A stretch of 64,000 bases of DNA, taken from Halichondria panicea (lineage: Eukaryota > Porifera > Demospongiae > Suberitida > Halichondriidae). Position 1 is the stretch's first letter. Each line of letters begins with the position of its first letter. The translations under genes and the position numbers were made by a program. The notes under the pieces are model-generated. The model saw only the letters and a program-made list of their open reading frames with translations, did not search any database and had not been told where the DNA came from. Positions 1-15,810 of this stretch are shown here, one piece after another. The DNA lies in assembly GCF_963675165.1 (NCBI RefSeq), contig NC_087387.1, positions 1,123,001-1,187,000 on the forward strand, given 5' to 3'.

Positions 1-163
1 ACGGCTGGTTGGGTCGGTAGCGACTGGAGAGTGTGAGGATGCATTGCTTGCAGTAGTAGTGACAACAAGGGAGCAGCTTTGGCTCCTGGTAGCGGTCATG
101 ACAGATGCCACAGGTCACTTCTTGCTCGAGATCAGCAACAACTGGATCAGGTCCTTCGGCCAT
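1..163 (-). CDS. TRIM-NHL protein, copy 0 (N-terminal 54 residues, cut by window edge)
   Basis: The reading frame starts at the ATG at 163 and runs off the left edge. It encodes the same N-terminus as the five complete copies: a short acidic leader (MAEGPDPVV) and the first RING cysteines and histidine (C18, C21, C33, H35, C38, C41). The start has A at -3 and G at +4, and lies 13 nt after a splice acceptor (CCCCAG at about 177-182). The product is expected to be a RING E3-ligase-like protein with B-boxes, filamin and NHL domains, but only part of the RING is visible here. Confidence 0.88.
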   Translation of the reverse strand, partial: MAEGPDPVVADLEQEVTCGICHDRYQEPKLLPCCHYYCKQCILTLSSRYRPNQP

Positions 164-176
164 CGTTAGTTAAGAT

Positions 177-360
177 CTGGGGAATGCATTTGTACAACAT
201 TTATAAAAGCATGAAACTATATTCTAATATAAAAAATTAAATAGCAACTTCGCTAGAAATTGAGTATACAAGAATGTTGAATCTGTGAATAATATTTTGC
301 ACTAAGTGATCAATTAGGTCAAGCTAAGCTATGAAAAAACGGGTCCCCGAAAAAACTTAC
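177..360 (-). promoter_or_regulatory. 5'-UTR intron of TRIM copy 0
   Basis: A donor TAGTAG|GTAAGT (exon end 361) and an acceptor TTCCCCAG (next exon from 176) bracket a 184-bp intron just upstream of the start codon. The same pair occurs before every TRIM copy: 17940-18141, 24952-25151, 31900-32109, 39075-39271 and 47792-52877. The genes are therefore probably intronless in coding sequence but carry one 5'-UTR intron. Splicing is inferred from site consensus and conservation. Upstream sequence up to 477 is shared with other units; no clear promoter element was recognised. Confidence 0.55.
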
Positions 361-469
361 CTACTATTTATAAGAACTTCCTAGATCCTTTAATTTCAAC
401 AATTACACAAGCCTTTGTTTTGTATGTACCTTGTACTGGTACATGCTACGCCCATTACACAATGTTATA

Positions 470-477
470 AATCTGAC
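470..477. repeat. 8-bp target site duplication, left copy (partner at 9069-9076)
   Basis: AATCTGAC occurs directly before 478 and again at 9069-9076. The uninterrupted sister units carry it once. It defines the edges of the KDZ-type element. Confidence 0.88.
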
Positions 478-488
478 AGGGGGTTCGC

Positions 489-1260
489 TAGACTCGCAAG
501 CCACTCCCTTTTCTCTGATTGGACGGGGGCGGGAGAAAAGGGACTGGTGACTCTGGGCTACAGCTTGTGTAAATCAGGAATGCTATTAAATATTAATGTC
601 ACGTGCAAATTATCCAATTTATTCTGATGCGTCAAAAGCTAAAGACACACAGAAGACACAAGTATACAGATCTATCTAGCCAGCCTTTTGATTTTATAGA
701 TCCTTGTACCAGTGTCTGTTGTGCCACAACTTGTGGATTAGCATGGAACAGCTGATGAACGTAGAAATCTTGGCAGTCCTTCTTTGAACTGAGGAGTGGC
801 AGCGATTTAAGACAGCTTGTACAAGTCTGACTACTCTCAATTCAACTGCTGCCCTCTGCCATTATCTGTCTTGTATTGTACAGGTTATTAAAAGCTTTAG
901 GCAACCAATGACTTTTGGCTGCCAGTTCTCATCACGTAAAACTAAAACAAGCTAATCTCTGCTGGTGTCTTAGAAGTTAGATGACTATATCCTAGCTGAA
1001 TGCCTGATGATGTTATTACTCCATCATCTTCTCTTTTCTAGCACTAGAATCCATTCTTAAACTGTAGCTAAGAAGCCCGCGATTACTTCTGCAGGCTACG
1101 CAATTCTACTTAACCTCACGCAATTTTTGGATCACGTGGAAAAATCAATGAATAATCTCTACCCAAATTCTGGTAGAGACACAAAATGTGTCCCAGAGTC
1201 ACCAGTCCCTTTTCTCCCGCCCCCGTCCAATCAGAGAAAAGGGAGTGGCTTGCGAGTCTA
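489..1260. mobile_element. Nested inverted-repeat element, 772 bp, MULE-like MITE
   Basis: Positions 489-557 and 1192-1260 are perfect inverted repeats of 69 bp, starting TAGACTCGCAAGCCACTCCC. The element is flanked by a 9-bp direct repeat GGGGTTCGC (480-488 and 1261-1269), and it interrupts the left terminus of the KDZ-type element, so it arrived later. A 9-bp duplication with long termini is typical of Mutator-like elements. The 634-bp interior has no coding sequence I can support, so it is probably non-autonomous. The short ORFs seen across the termini are by-products of the repeat. Confidence 0.82.
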
Positions 1261-1444
1261 GGGGTTCGCATGGTTAGCACTGGATAATAGCATGTAAGCT
1301 GCAAAGCATGCAGTAGTGACTATAGACTATAGTCTATACCGAGTTTAATCTAAAGTAGCGAGCTCTTTTATCTATGGGTGCACTGAGCTAGCTCTGCAGA
1401 ATCAGGTAGATCTAGATCTATATTCTATAGCTAGCTGGCCGGCC

Positions 1445-4400
1445 ATGAGCAAGAGAAGGATAAGTGTGAAGCCTAAGTCTCAATCTATCTCCTACTTTGA
1501 AGTATCTCCTTCAAAACGTTGTGCTGTGCATAAAAAGTCTCTCTCTTTGTCTGCTGTGCCAGAATCCTCTTCTGTTAATTCTTCCAGCAGTACTAGGTTC
1601 CTCTCCAGTGATAAAAATGAAGCTGAAGAAGTAGATGTACATGGAGCGAGCAGGCCTACTGATGTTATCAGTGGCGACTCTCCAGATGTATTAATCAGTA
1701 GTGAGTGGCATGATCATGATCCAGAGAGCTCGGGGCAGGATGACACCACTTTTCCAGACACGGTGAGCTCAAGTGCTTATGAGAAGCGACAGCAGAAGGC
1801 TGCTGACAACTGGGCTGAAGTGCGTGTCCAGTTGCTACGTGCCAGTGTAGAAACCGGAATTCCTTCCCCTTGTTCTGTGTGTGCCGAGTGTGAAGAACCC
1901 GCTGTTGCAATTTGCCGGGATTGTGGACCACAGGCATACTACTGTGCCAACCATGTGGACTCAGTACACTCTCTGACAAATATTTTTCATCGACCTTTTC
2001 TCTGGAAAGTATGCACTAATCAAACATACTGCTGTACATTTTTGTGATTATTAAATGCATGCGATCTGATTTTACAGAATGGAATGCTTCACCCATACTA
2101 TTTCAAGCAGTCGAGAACCTTTCCAGCACTTCATTGTTGCTGTACAACTTACATAAAAGAAGTTGTTTGTCTTGACCCTAAAGGTATTTGTTTAACTACA
2201 CTGATATAGCCTGTGTCTAAGAATCCAATGACTTACAGGTTTCCAGCATTGTGTGTGCGTAACCTTCTGCAAGTGTGAGCCTGAGGCTGTTACTCTTGTG
2301 CGGCATAACATGTGGCCAGCGACACCAGCAACTCCCACCCTAGCATTTCATCAGGATCTGCTACTATGGATGGAGTCACTTTTGCTGGAAGGGTGTATTG
2401 GTGTCGATGCTTTTTGTCGTTCTCTTGAATACAAAATTGGAAGAGATATCAGCAAACAAGTATGTGAATTTGATGTCGGTTATAATTATACATTAATTGT
2501 TGCGCACTGATGAGGTGTACATGTTGCATGCGTCAGCAATTGCTTGAGGTACACACTTTTAATTGTCAGTTGTTTTAATCTGTTTATTCTTCTATAGCTC
2601 CGGAAGATCTATCCTGTCATGATTGATGCATTTGAAGAATATAGGTAGGGTATATTAATTGTGAAAGAACATAATACGACATATTCACATTAACCTTCAG
2701 GTTCAACAGATATCAACTCGACTGTCTTCTATTTTTGTCTCCTGACTTGAACACTACAGCTATCTGCCCTGCCTGTCCTCAGGTTTGTGGTTTTGTTATA
2801 GCAATTAGACTCTGGCAGCCTATACTTACCTTTTACCTGCAGAGCAATGGAACTCAAATTATATCCATGGATGGTGTATTTGGACTATGTCGGAAAAAGT
2901 CTGCTGGTGTTAGTGTTCGACCACCACTCTTCTCTGGTGTATTCTTTGAGGAACAGCAAGCAGTAGATGAGTTTGTTGCTGATTATGATACATTTGGCCA
3001 GATAATCGACAAGGTAAGGTTTTAGCGTTATACTTAATTGGTCAAGTGTGAAAACCTGCGCTATACAATTTGGATGTAATTAAATAGACTTTTAGCACAT
3101 TTCACTCAGTTAATTTTATCCTGGCATTAGGGGTGTCATGAGTTCCTCGCTGGAGACACTTTGCGCTCCAAATCAAGGTACGCAGCTCTAGATGAAACTG
3201 CCGTGTTTGGAAGCATCTGTCGTCATGAGTTTCCCCAGAGATTTCTGAATATGAAGCATGGAGAAAGGTATGTACGTAAAATTAAGGTTTTCAAAAAGAG
3301 CATACATGGTGCATTGTTAAAAATTAAGGTATTCTGTATCTTAATTATCTAGACTAGCATATCCTGTGTACCTGCTAAAGAAGGCACACCAAAACAAGGG
3401 TGACAAGTGTCTGTTGTTACTGTATGATATTGCCTGCTTACTCGAAACTCATCTGAAGGTTTGTGTCTCAATAGTCAGATCTAATCTTAATTAGTACGCA
3501 CTCATATTTGATTACTTCTCCAGAATCGTGGACATCTTGACATGTTAGAAAAGACATCATTAGGAGTGCCAATTTTTCATGTCTATGGGCATTGTGCATT
3601 CTGTCAGGTAAGAAGAAAGATGCCAAAGCTGTGTGTTAATAACTTACTGTTGTATTATACATGTAGCTGACATATTCACCTAGAGTCCTAACTGGATGCG
3701 GACTTACTGATGGTGAAGCTATGGAGAGACTGTGGTCATATCTAAGAAGATTTGCTAAATCCACCAAAGAAATGCGACCATCTCATCGCATTGGCTCTAT
3801 TACATTATGCATCAAGAGTACGTCTTAATCTAGGTTTGTTTTTTGTTAGGGCTACCTTAATATTAACTCTCAGCACTAGTTGGTATGCACCTATGTATGC
3901 TTTGCATAAAGGGAAAAAAAGTGCTAACTCTTGTATACGTAGGGGCATCGTTAGTCAAAAGGCTGAAGAACGCCCAAAACACTCAACATAGTGCAACAGA
4001 GGACTTATCAAAGCTAATCAATGAGTCAAATGGTTAGACGTAGTCAAGAATAAAGTTTGTGAATTTTGTGCACTTTTATATTGCACCTTCAGGTACACTG
4101 ACGGAGTCATCAGCTGAACAATTGCAGAAACAACAACACGGGCTGTTCGCAAGGAGTCAAACTGATCTGAGTGAGCATTAATTATCAGATGATTGTATCA
4201 AAATTGTGATGAAACTTTGACAGGTTTCGGGCAACGTCACAAAACCTTTCAGAACATCCTTCATATTGCTCGCGAGCGTAGGTTTTTAATATCTACCAAA
4301 GCGAGATACGCTGGTAAGAATGTTAGTCAGCACAATCATGTAATTATATAAATAATAGTTAAGTAATAATTATGATTTAGAAGCCCAAAGAGCTGGTTGT

Positions 4401-5258
4401 ATAGTATCCCGAACGTAGTGAGGGTTCTACTAGCCCTAAGGGCTTCTAAATTATGTGGAAACTTCCTAAACAGCTAGTGTCTAAGCATTAATTTTATTTT
4501 TATTATAGCAACCATGATTCTCTAGCCAATCAGATTTTGATCTACATGATTTTCTAAGTTGGATAGAACACTACCTTTAGCCAATCAGATTGTAGTATGT
4601 ATGCATGCTAACATGATCTATGTACTATGTTACAGATGGTCAATCGATTGCTGCACGCCTTGCAAAGAAGATATCATCAAGTACGAGTACGCTGAAACGA
4701 ACAGTGAGCAGATTTAATGGTATGCGTCATGATCAATTTGAAGGAGTAGCATACCATCTGCCAGCCAATTTGAATTGGGATACAGTTTCCAATTTGGAAG
4801 AATTGTCTACGTTGGAGGTCGCGTCGGCTGGAAATTGTACCATTCCCATTCATTTGTGGATAAAAGTTGTGAGAGCGTGTAATATGAAGGAAAGGGCAAC
4901 GGAAGAAGTGAAGATGATAATGGAAGAAATTAATACTGTTGCCAACAACCTGAAATACGAGCATTCCGTAATAAGTCGTCATATACAGGATATCGCCACA
5001 TCTGATAGTCTGTCTCTGTTTCAGAAAGGTTGCCTTAACCTTTTGCACCGAAGATTATTACTTTGCGAATCTTATTTAATTACGTTTTCCAGAATAGTTA
5101 ACCAGTATCATATTGTAGAGCTACCTGATACGAGCTTATTAGGTGCAGATGGTTCATTTTTTTACAATTGTCAAATTCATGAACATGATTACCCTTCCGT
5201 TACTGATATTATTTGTACAGACAGTAGTAGTGATGATGATTCTGACGTGGACAATTGA
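1445..5258 (+). CDS. KDZ (Kyakuja-Dileera-Zisupton) transposase, 14 exons, 849 aa
   Basis: Fourteen exons with consistent phases and GT-AG sites join into one open frame: 1445-2008, 2078-2183, 2239-2459, 2598-2644, 2701-2782, 2843-3013, 3131-3267, 3353-3458, 3524-3607, 3667-3817, 3943-4032, 4093-4170, 4224-4313, 4636-5258. An acidic/serine-rich leader precedes a cysteine cluster (C143, C146, C149, C157, C160, C167) and a second one near 208-236, the CxC zinc modules of this family. The KDZ core follows: MDGVF (D350), LLYDIAC (D468), FHVYGHCAFC (497-505), and GCGLTDGEAMERLWS with E523. These match the expected acidic catalytic residues. The tail is acidic (SSSDDDSDVDN). It should catalyse excision and insertion of the surrounding element in the nucleus. 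No stop or frameshift is seen, so it may be active or recently so. Exon edges are predicted by eye. Confidence 0.88.
4376..4450. repeat. 75-bp palindromic-ended insert in transposase intron 13
   Basis: TTTAGAAGCCC at 4376-4386 is matched by its reverse complement GGGCTTCTAAA at 4440-4450. TTATG flanks both sides (4370-4374 and 4451-4455). It looks like a tiny MITE or hairpin lying wholly inside an intron of the KDZ transposase gene. Confidence 0.5.
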
Positions 5259-5695
5259 ACACTTATCTTTTTTATGTACTTTAATTAATAATTTATTAAT
5301 CACACTTTAATTAATTAGCTATAGGCAGTCATTATTTCTTAAACATCAATGCCTTTTATAAATTGAAGTCAAGGCTATTATAAGTCAACCGCGCGCATGC
5401 ATAATTATAAAGTGACAACATTATATGAATATGAACTGCATATAGTTTTGACAATTATATATATAGTCCTAAACTCGGACATAAATTATTATCTATGTCA
5501 TACATACAATTGTAACATACATAATTATATACGTACGTACAAACAATAATAACGTAATCTTACTTACGTATACAGTACACAAGATAGAGAGAATATAGAA
5601 TCGCGAATAAAATGGAAGGAAACCTTTACCATTCCTATTACAATTGTATATACAATAATTATAACAATTATCATAGTAGTTTTATAGTCAGCTGG
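5259..5695. other. AT-rich gap between convergent genes
   Basis: About 440 bp between the stop of the KDZ transposase (plus) and the stop of the HMG-box gene (minus). It is rich in TATA/AATTAT runs and would hold both 3' ends. I see no coding sequence or structured element. Confidence 0.6.
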
Positions 5696-7171
5696 TTATT
5701 TACGTTTGCGATTAGTTCTTGTATGAAGTGGGGAGACATCAGCTACGTTTGATATCATACTGCTCGGCCATTCCACGATGATCCCTGTGCTCAATTTATT
5801 TTCCCCAAAAGCATCTTCAAACCAAGCTTCAGCACCAACTTGTACAACATCCACAACGGAAAGCGTTTCACAATCTTTTTGGCAAGGACGACCATGAATG
5901 GTTTTATGTACACCAGGAAGCACTGTACCTGTTGCAACAATACTTCCATCTCTGCCTTTCATAAAAATCGTACTGACGGTACCAGTGTTAGAAATAGCTT
6001 GATTGGACAAGATTCCAGAAGGTGTTGCTTTGGTTGTAGTTTTAGTGGTTGATTTCTTCACAGTGGAAATAACAGCTTTGGATGTAGTAGATGAGGTGGT
6101 GTTGATTGGGTTTGCGTTTGTTGAGGTAACATTGAATGAGCTGGAATTTGTGTTGAGACTGGTTGTACTTGCCGAGGCTGCAGTGGCTGGGGTAGCAAAT
6201 TGTTTCTTGGACAGGTCATCTGTAGTAATAATTAGAGAAACGAGGTGTACAGTTTGTCGTGCACACAAAGCAATCAGTTTTACGTACTCAAATAATGGTA
6301 TCTACATTACATTTACTTATAAAGCCTTACCATACAGAAAGTAGGAGCTGAAGGATGACAGGATTGCAGGGTGAGATTGAAGAAATTTTTTCCCATCTGT
6401 GGTTCCCACACTTAAAACCTTTTTATCAACAAACATCATTGTAGCCATCTCACAACCAAGTGATTGCAGCAGATTGGCCTGTGTGTAAGTGCACAAGGTA
6501 AATATAGCCACATGTTAGGGTTTAGTGTGTTGTCTACATTATAGGCATTATATCATTTATAAGCCCGCCTCATAGTAAAAGTAATTATTTCCTTAGCTCG
6601 CATAAATTGGACCTGTCGCAACATCATAATAATTATGTTCACAAAATTAATTTTAGGTGATAAAATACAATATTATATGTGCCGTCTACGTGCACATACA
6701 GTACTCACAACACCTACATCTCCCTGATGTCTCTTAGCAACCCGAACAATGAGCTGCCTCTTCTTTTCCGGCGTTAGTTCCTCCTCATCCTCCTCCTCAT
6801 TGCTACCCTCAATATCGTTTGCTACTGCATTGTACTTTTCCTTATCAGCAGTGCTGATTTTTCTCCAAGCCTCTGCCATCAATTTTGATTTATCTGAGAG
6901 AGTCTTCCCTTTGAGATCTAATATAATCGTGCATTTGCTGAATAGTGAGTTAATGCACAACTTTTATATACGGCATGCACGTCATTAAAATAAACTATCC
7001 ACCATAAATCTACGTACCTTGTTGTTTGTGAAACTCTTTACTGAAGACATTAAAGCCAGAGGCCTGCCTTAATTTCCTACGTGTGGACAGCTTTTTAGTT
7101 CTAGCACGAGGAACAGTGTCACAATGAGAGCTGGTGTGCCGTTTCTTGTGATTGTTTATCCAATACTGCAT
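5696..7171 (-). CDS. HMG-box protein, 4 exons, 344 aa, cargo of the KDZ element
   Basis: Exons 7018-7171, 6709-6917, 6331-6478 and 5696-6219 join in phase. The first exon ends in ASGFNVFSKEFHKQQ. The second continues with LSDKSKLMAEAWRKIS and DKEKYNAVA, which together form an HMG-box (about residues 38-88), followed by an acidic stretch (SNEEEDEEEL). Exon 3 carries a conserved-looking LLQSLGCEMATMMF segment. Exon 4 is Ser/Thr-rich and then ends in a basic RTNRKRK tail. HMG-boxes bend DNA, so a role as an accessory factor for transposition or regulation is plausible but inferred. The chosen start (MQYWINN) is the last Met before the basic region; further upstream the frame is only microsatellite. 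Gene on the opposite strand to the transposase, convergent. Confidence 0.72.
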
Positions 7172-7206
7172 GTATGCATGTGCGTATTTAGTTTTGGTAG
7201 TGTGTA

Positions 7207-7456
<250 letters not shown>

Positions 7457-7499
7457 TTAATGATCCCAGACTAAATAATTGGACAAAGCTAAAGCCATC

Positions 7500-9068
7500 T
7501 CATGTGTAACCAATACCGACTGCATGTACATGTTACAAATACTATACTACCAATTAAAGTCCATATAATACTAAGGCAGCGTGTATACACATAACCAATA
7601 TTGACTGCAATCAATGCTACTACCAAGTAGTAGTTACATGTGTCAGGCTACAGCCTAAAAGTAACCAATGCTTGACTACAATCAATACTGCTAGTCTTTA
7701 CAGCAGGTGATGTGTACAGGGTGAAACATCTGTACCTTAATTAGCTGCAAGGGCTGATAAAGAGAAGAGGGCATGCAACTCTGTTTAATGTGCGAGCAAA
7801 ACTGCATTCAATTTATTTTATAGCTATCTGCACATGTAATTTACACAAAATCAGAAGTAGTTTGTACTTTTCCAGTAAATTCCACTGCCCATGCACTTAC
7901 AGTTTTTGCTCGCAAGCTGTTGCATGCCCTCTTCTATTTATTAACCCTCAACTCTCCCGCAAATGCTAGTAGAAAGGCAGAGGTAAAACGCAATTAACTG
8001 GTCACGTGACCAAAATTGCTGTCCAAAGCGCAATGCTTACTTGGCAATTTTTTAGGATCTTTTTTGGACATAAGCAGACGGTAAGAGATGTAGAGAGTAT
8101 TTGTATAGCTAATTGTATATAGGGGCTAGACGAAGTTTAATTACAAATGCATGTATTTGATGACAGCTTGTTAGTGACAATGTACATTTTTGACGTATAG
8201 GTATCAGATATGGACCGCATACCTAAAAAGAAGTCTAAGGCATCCAAGGTAAAGCCACAAGCAAGCTCAAGATTCCTTAAAAAGTCGACATAACTGTTAC
8301 AACTTATCCCGATCTTCAACCTTTCCTAAATATGATTGTGCTAATCCTATACACAATTACTTTCTAGCTATACAAATACTCTCTACATCTCTAAGTGACT
8401 GCTTATGTTCAAAAAAGATCCTAAAACAGTTTAGCAGAATGTGCATATATGCCAAGAAAGCATTGCGCTTTCTGCAATTTTGGTCACGTGACGTCAGCCT
8501 ACAAGGTAACTAACCAGTTGACTATGATCAATACTGTTACTAAGCAACGTACATACAGACTAGCCGACTAGCAATGTGCACACAGTGACTAGCCTGACTA
8601 TATCATACTGACTATAGAGCATATCGCATATAGCACGACCAGACTCAATTTTAGAGACTGCATGTATACATCATCCTGATACCAATGTTGACAGGTCAAT
8701 CTCACGTTTATAGTATTTAATGTCAAGCCAGTCTCAGTAGCAGCAGCTTGTCGAGCATTCAGAGTGTTCTGTCCACAACTGTGCATCCCTTCTTCAAATT
8801 TCCTCACAAGAAATTCTCTCTGGGATATTGTGATCACTGTTCGGGAAGTCATGATTCTACTGATCACTAGCACTACTCTCCACCTTGTACCAACCAGCTG
8901 TGTTGTCCAGTCCAGTAGTACTAGTGCAGTGCAGTGCAAACCGTCTGCTGTGGTATATCTTGAGTTCATAGGTCAAGTGATCTGACTATAACCAGCCTTG
9001 ACTACATGCAGTGCCAATGCTGACCATAAGACTACTATTAACCAGTGCTGACCCATGCGAATGGGGTG
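7500..9068. repeat. Subterminal repeat region of the KDZ element, right arm
   Basis: No gene is supported here. The motif family AACCARTGYTGACT.CA / GATCAATACTG recurs in loosely spaced copies (about 7507, 7592, 7660, 8512, 8672, 8992, 9012, 9040), the last one being part of the terminal inverted repeat. Such subterminal arrays are common transposase-binding regions. An inverted pair also occurs (about 7763-7805 versus 7893-7936, containing AGAAGAGGGCATGCAAC). Confidence 0.55.
8001..8492. mobile_element. Inverted-repeat element (~490 bp) nested in the KDZ right arm
   Basis: Arms of roughly 125 bp (8001-8125 and about 8365-8492) are imperfect reverse complements, both ending in GTCACGTGAC and sharing GATGTAGAGAGTATTTGTAT. 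The interior holds one short plus-strand exon-like piece (8211-8249) encoding MDRIPKKKSKASK followed by a GTAAAG donor. That could be the remnant first exon of an autonomous parent. No target duplication was clear. Confidence 0.5.
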
Positions 9069-9431
9069 AATCTGACCAGATACGCCCACTTTTTTGTTTC
9101 AACACTGGCCCACACTTTCTTCAATATGAAAGTACATGTACATGTATGTACAACAATTCTATGGTAGCAACATTGATATCTCCCTGAGCACTGGGCATGA
9201 GATGCCTTGATCCCAGGCTGCACTGAAGATGGAGGCCTTGTAGGAGGCTAGGCTATTAAATAGCTGTCTTGGTATCTTTCAATTTAAAAATTATAATTAT
9301 CAGCGTACTAGGTACACAAATATTGAGGAATGCATAATTATAAGTATGTGTTCAATACATGTACATGTATATAACTGGTAAAAATGTTTGCCAAGTTTAT
9401 AAGTCGTTGAACAAAATAATGTTCGATGTGT
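9069..9431. other. Spacer between MCM6 3' end and the next TRIM 5' region (unit 1)
   Basis: This spacer recurs in every unit (e.g. 18249-18616, 25261-25623, 32208-32589, 39379-39755, 52987-53354). It contains TACATGTACATGTA-type palindromes and the likely MCM6 polyadenylation region. In unit 1 the KDZ element separates it from TRIM copy 0. No coding sequence is supported. Confidence 0.55.
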
Positions 9432-15066
<5,635 letters not shown>

Positions 15067-15096
15067 CTGTGGGTGAATAAGTTGACACATTATCAC

Positions 15097-15810
15097 TCAA
15101 AAAATACTTCGGCCAAATACTGCAGAGTTGTCTTGCGTTGCTATGACTTCATCACTTTGCTGCCATGTGATGTCTTGTGATACAACGGTTTCTATCGTAA
15201 TATTTTCAGGGATGTCTTGCATTTCTCTGACTTCATCATCTGGGGGGCCGGGGAGGGGCTGCTCTTGTACCTTAAATGTAGCTTGCTGTGTAATGAACGT
15301 GGCTTCTGCTGCTAATGCTTGAAACATCATCACCTGTTTGTTGAGCTCACAAACTAGGGACTGGGCCGTGTAGAGGTCAAATTGTACATCTTCAGAGCTT
15401 GGTTGGTCATCAGTGGGTACCGGTACTTCATCTTGTTCATTGAGATTGTCACTTTTAGTGAGGTTATTGAGATCTGATTGATAGTGGAGTCTCTCAAGCA
15501 GTGGCTCTGCTCTCTCTGTAGTTGTATAATGGGTCCATGCAACTGATGCAGCTTCAGATACAGAGTGTGCTAGGTACTTGTCCATTTTCACTTGTAATAA
15601 GATGGTAAAGATCCTCATAACACAATCACAAAAGATCTTTCCCAAAATAGGCAGCAGGGAGGTAAAGATCATCAGTAGAACTAACTGCTTCTCAATCAAA
15701 AGTAAATTATTACATACACATAAAACACAGATTGCTACTGCCCACACACACAAATAATAACTAAAAGACAACAACAGATTCTTGACTGCACACATACACA
15801 AAACCATCAC
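15097..15810 (-). CDS. Conserved membrane-like ORF, copy 1 (237 aa, uncertain)
   Basis: I do not recognise this protein. The frame overlaps the 3' end of the TRIM gene by 50 bp in another frame and continues downstream. It begins with two strongly hydrophobic segments (about residues 1-70) and then a polar, acidic part starting MDKYLAHSVSEAASVAW with a QALAAEATFITQQA helix-like stretch. The polar part is present in all five complete units. It could be a real small gene starting at the hydrophobic Met or at MDKYL, or simply conserved TRIM 3'-UTR. Its last residues differ from copy to copy because each unit has a different downstream joint. Confidence 0.35.
   Translation of the reverse strand: MMVLCMCAVKNLLLSFSYYLCVWAVAICVLCVCNNLLLIEKQLVLLMIFTSLLPILGKIFCDCVMRIFTILLQVKMDKYLAHSVSEAASVAWTHYTTTERAEPLLERLHYQSDLNNLTKSDNLNEQDEVPVPTDDQPSSEDVQFDLYTAQSLVCELNKQVMMFQALAAEATFITQQATFKVQEQPLPGPPDDEVREMQDIPENITIETVVSQDITWQQSDEVIATQDNSAVFGRSIF

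Noticed and set aside
415-1304. Two short frames sharing RLASHSLFSDWTG on opposite strands
   Set aside because: They cross the 69-bp inverted termini of the nested element; the shared peptide is a consequence of the inverted repeat.
4677-5048. 123-residue minus-strand frame inside the last KDZ exon
   Set aside because: Overlaps the transposase exon in antisense, with no start context or homology of its own.
15097-15810. Idea that the membrane-like ORF supplies a new first exon to MCM6 copy 1
   Set aside because: The only plausible donor (TCTGCA|GTATTT) gives a phase that does not match the first MCM6 exon (15066), so a fused frame is not supported.
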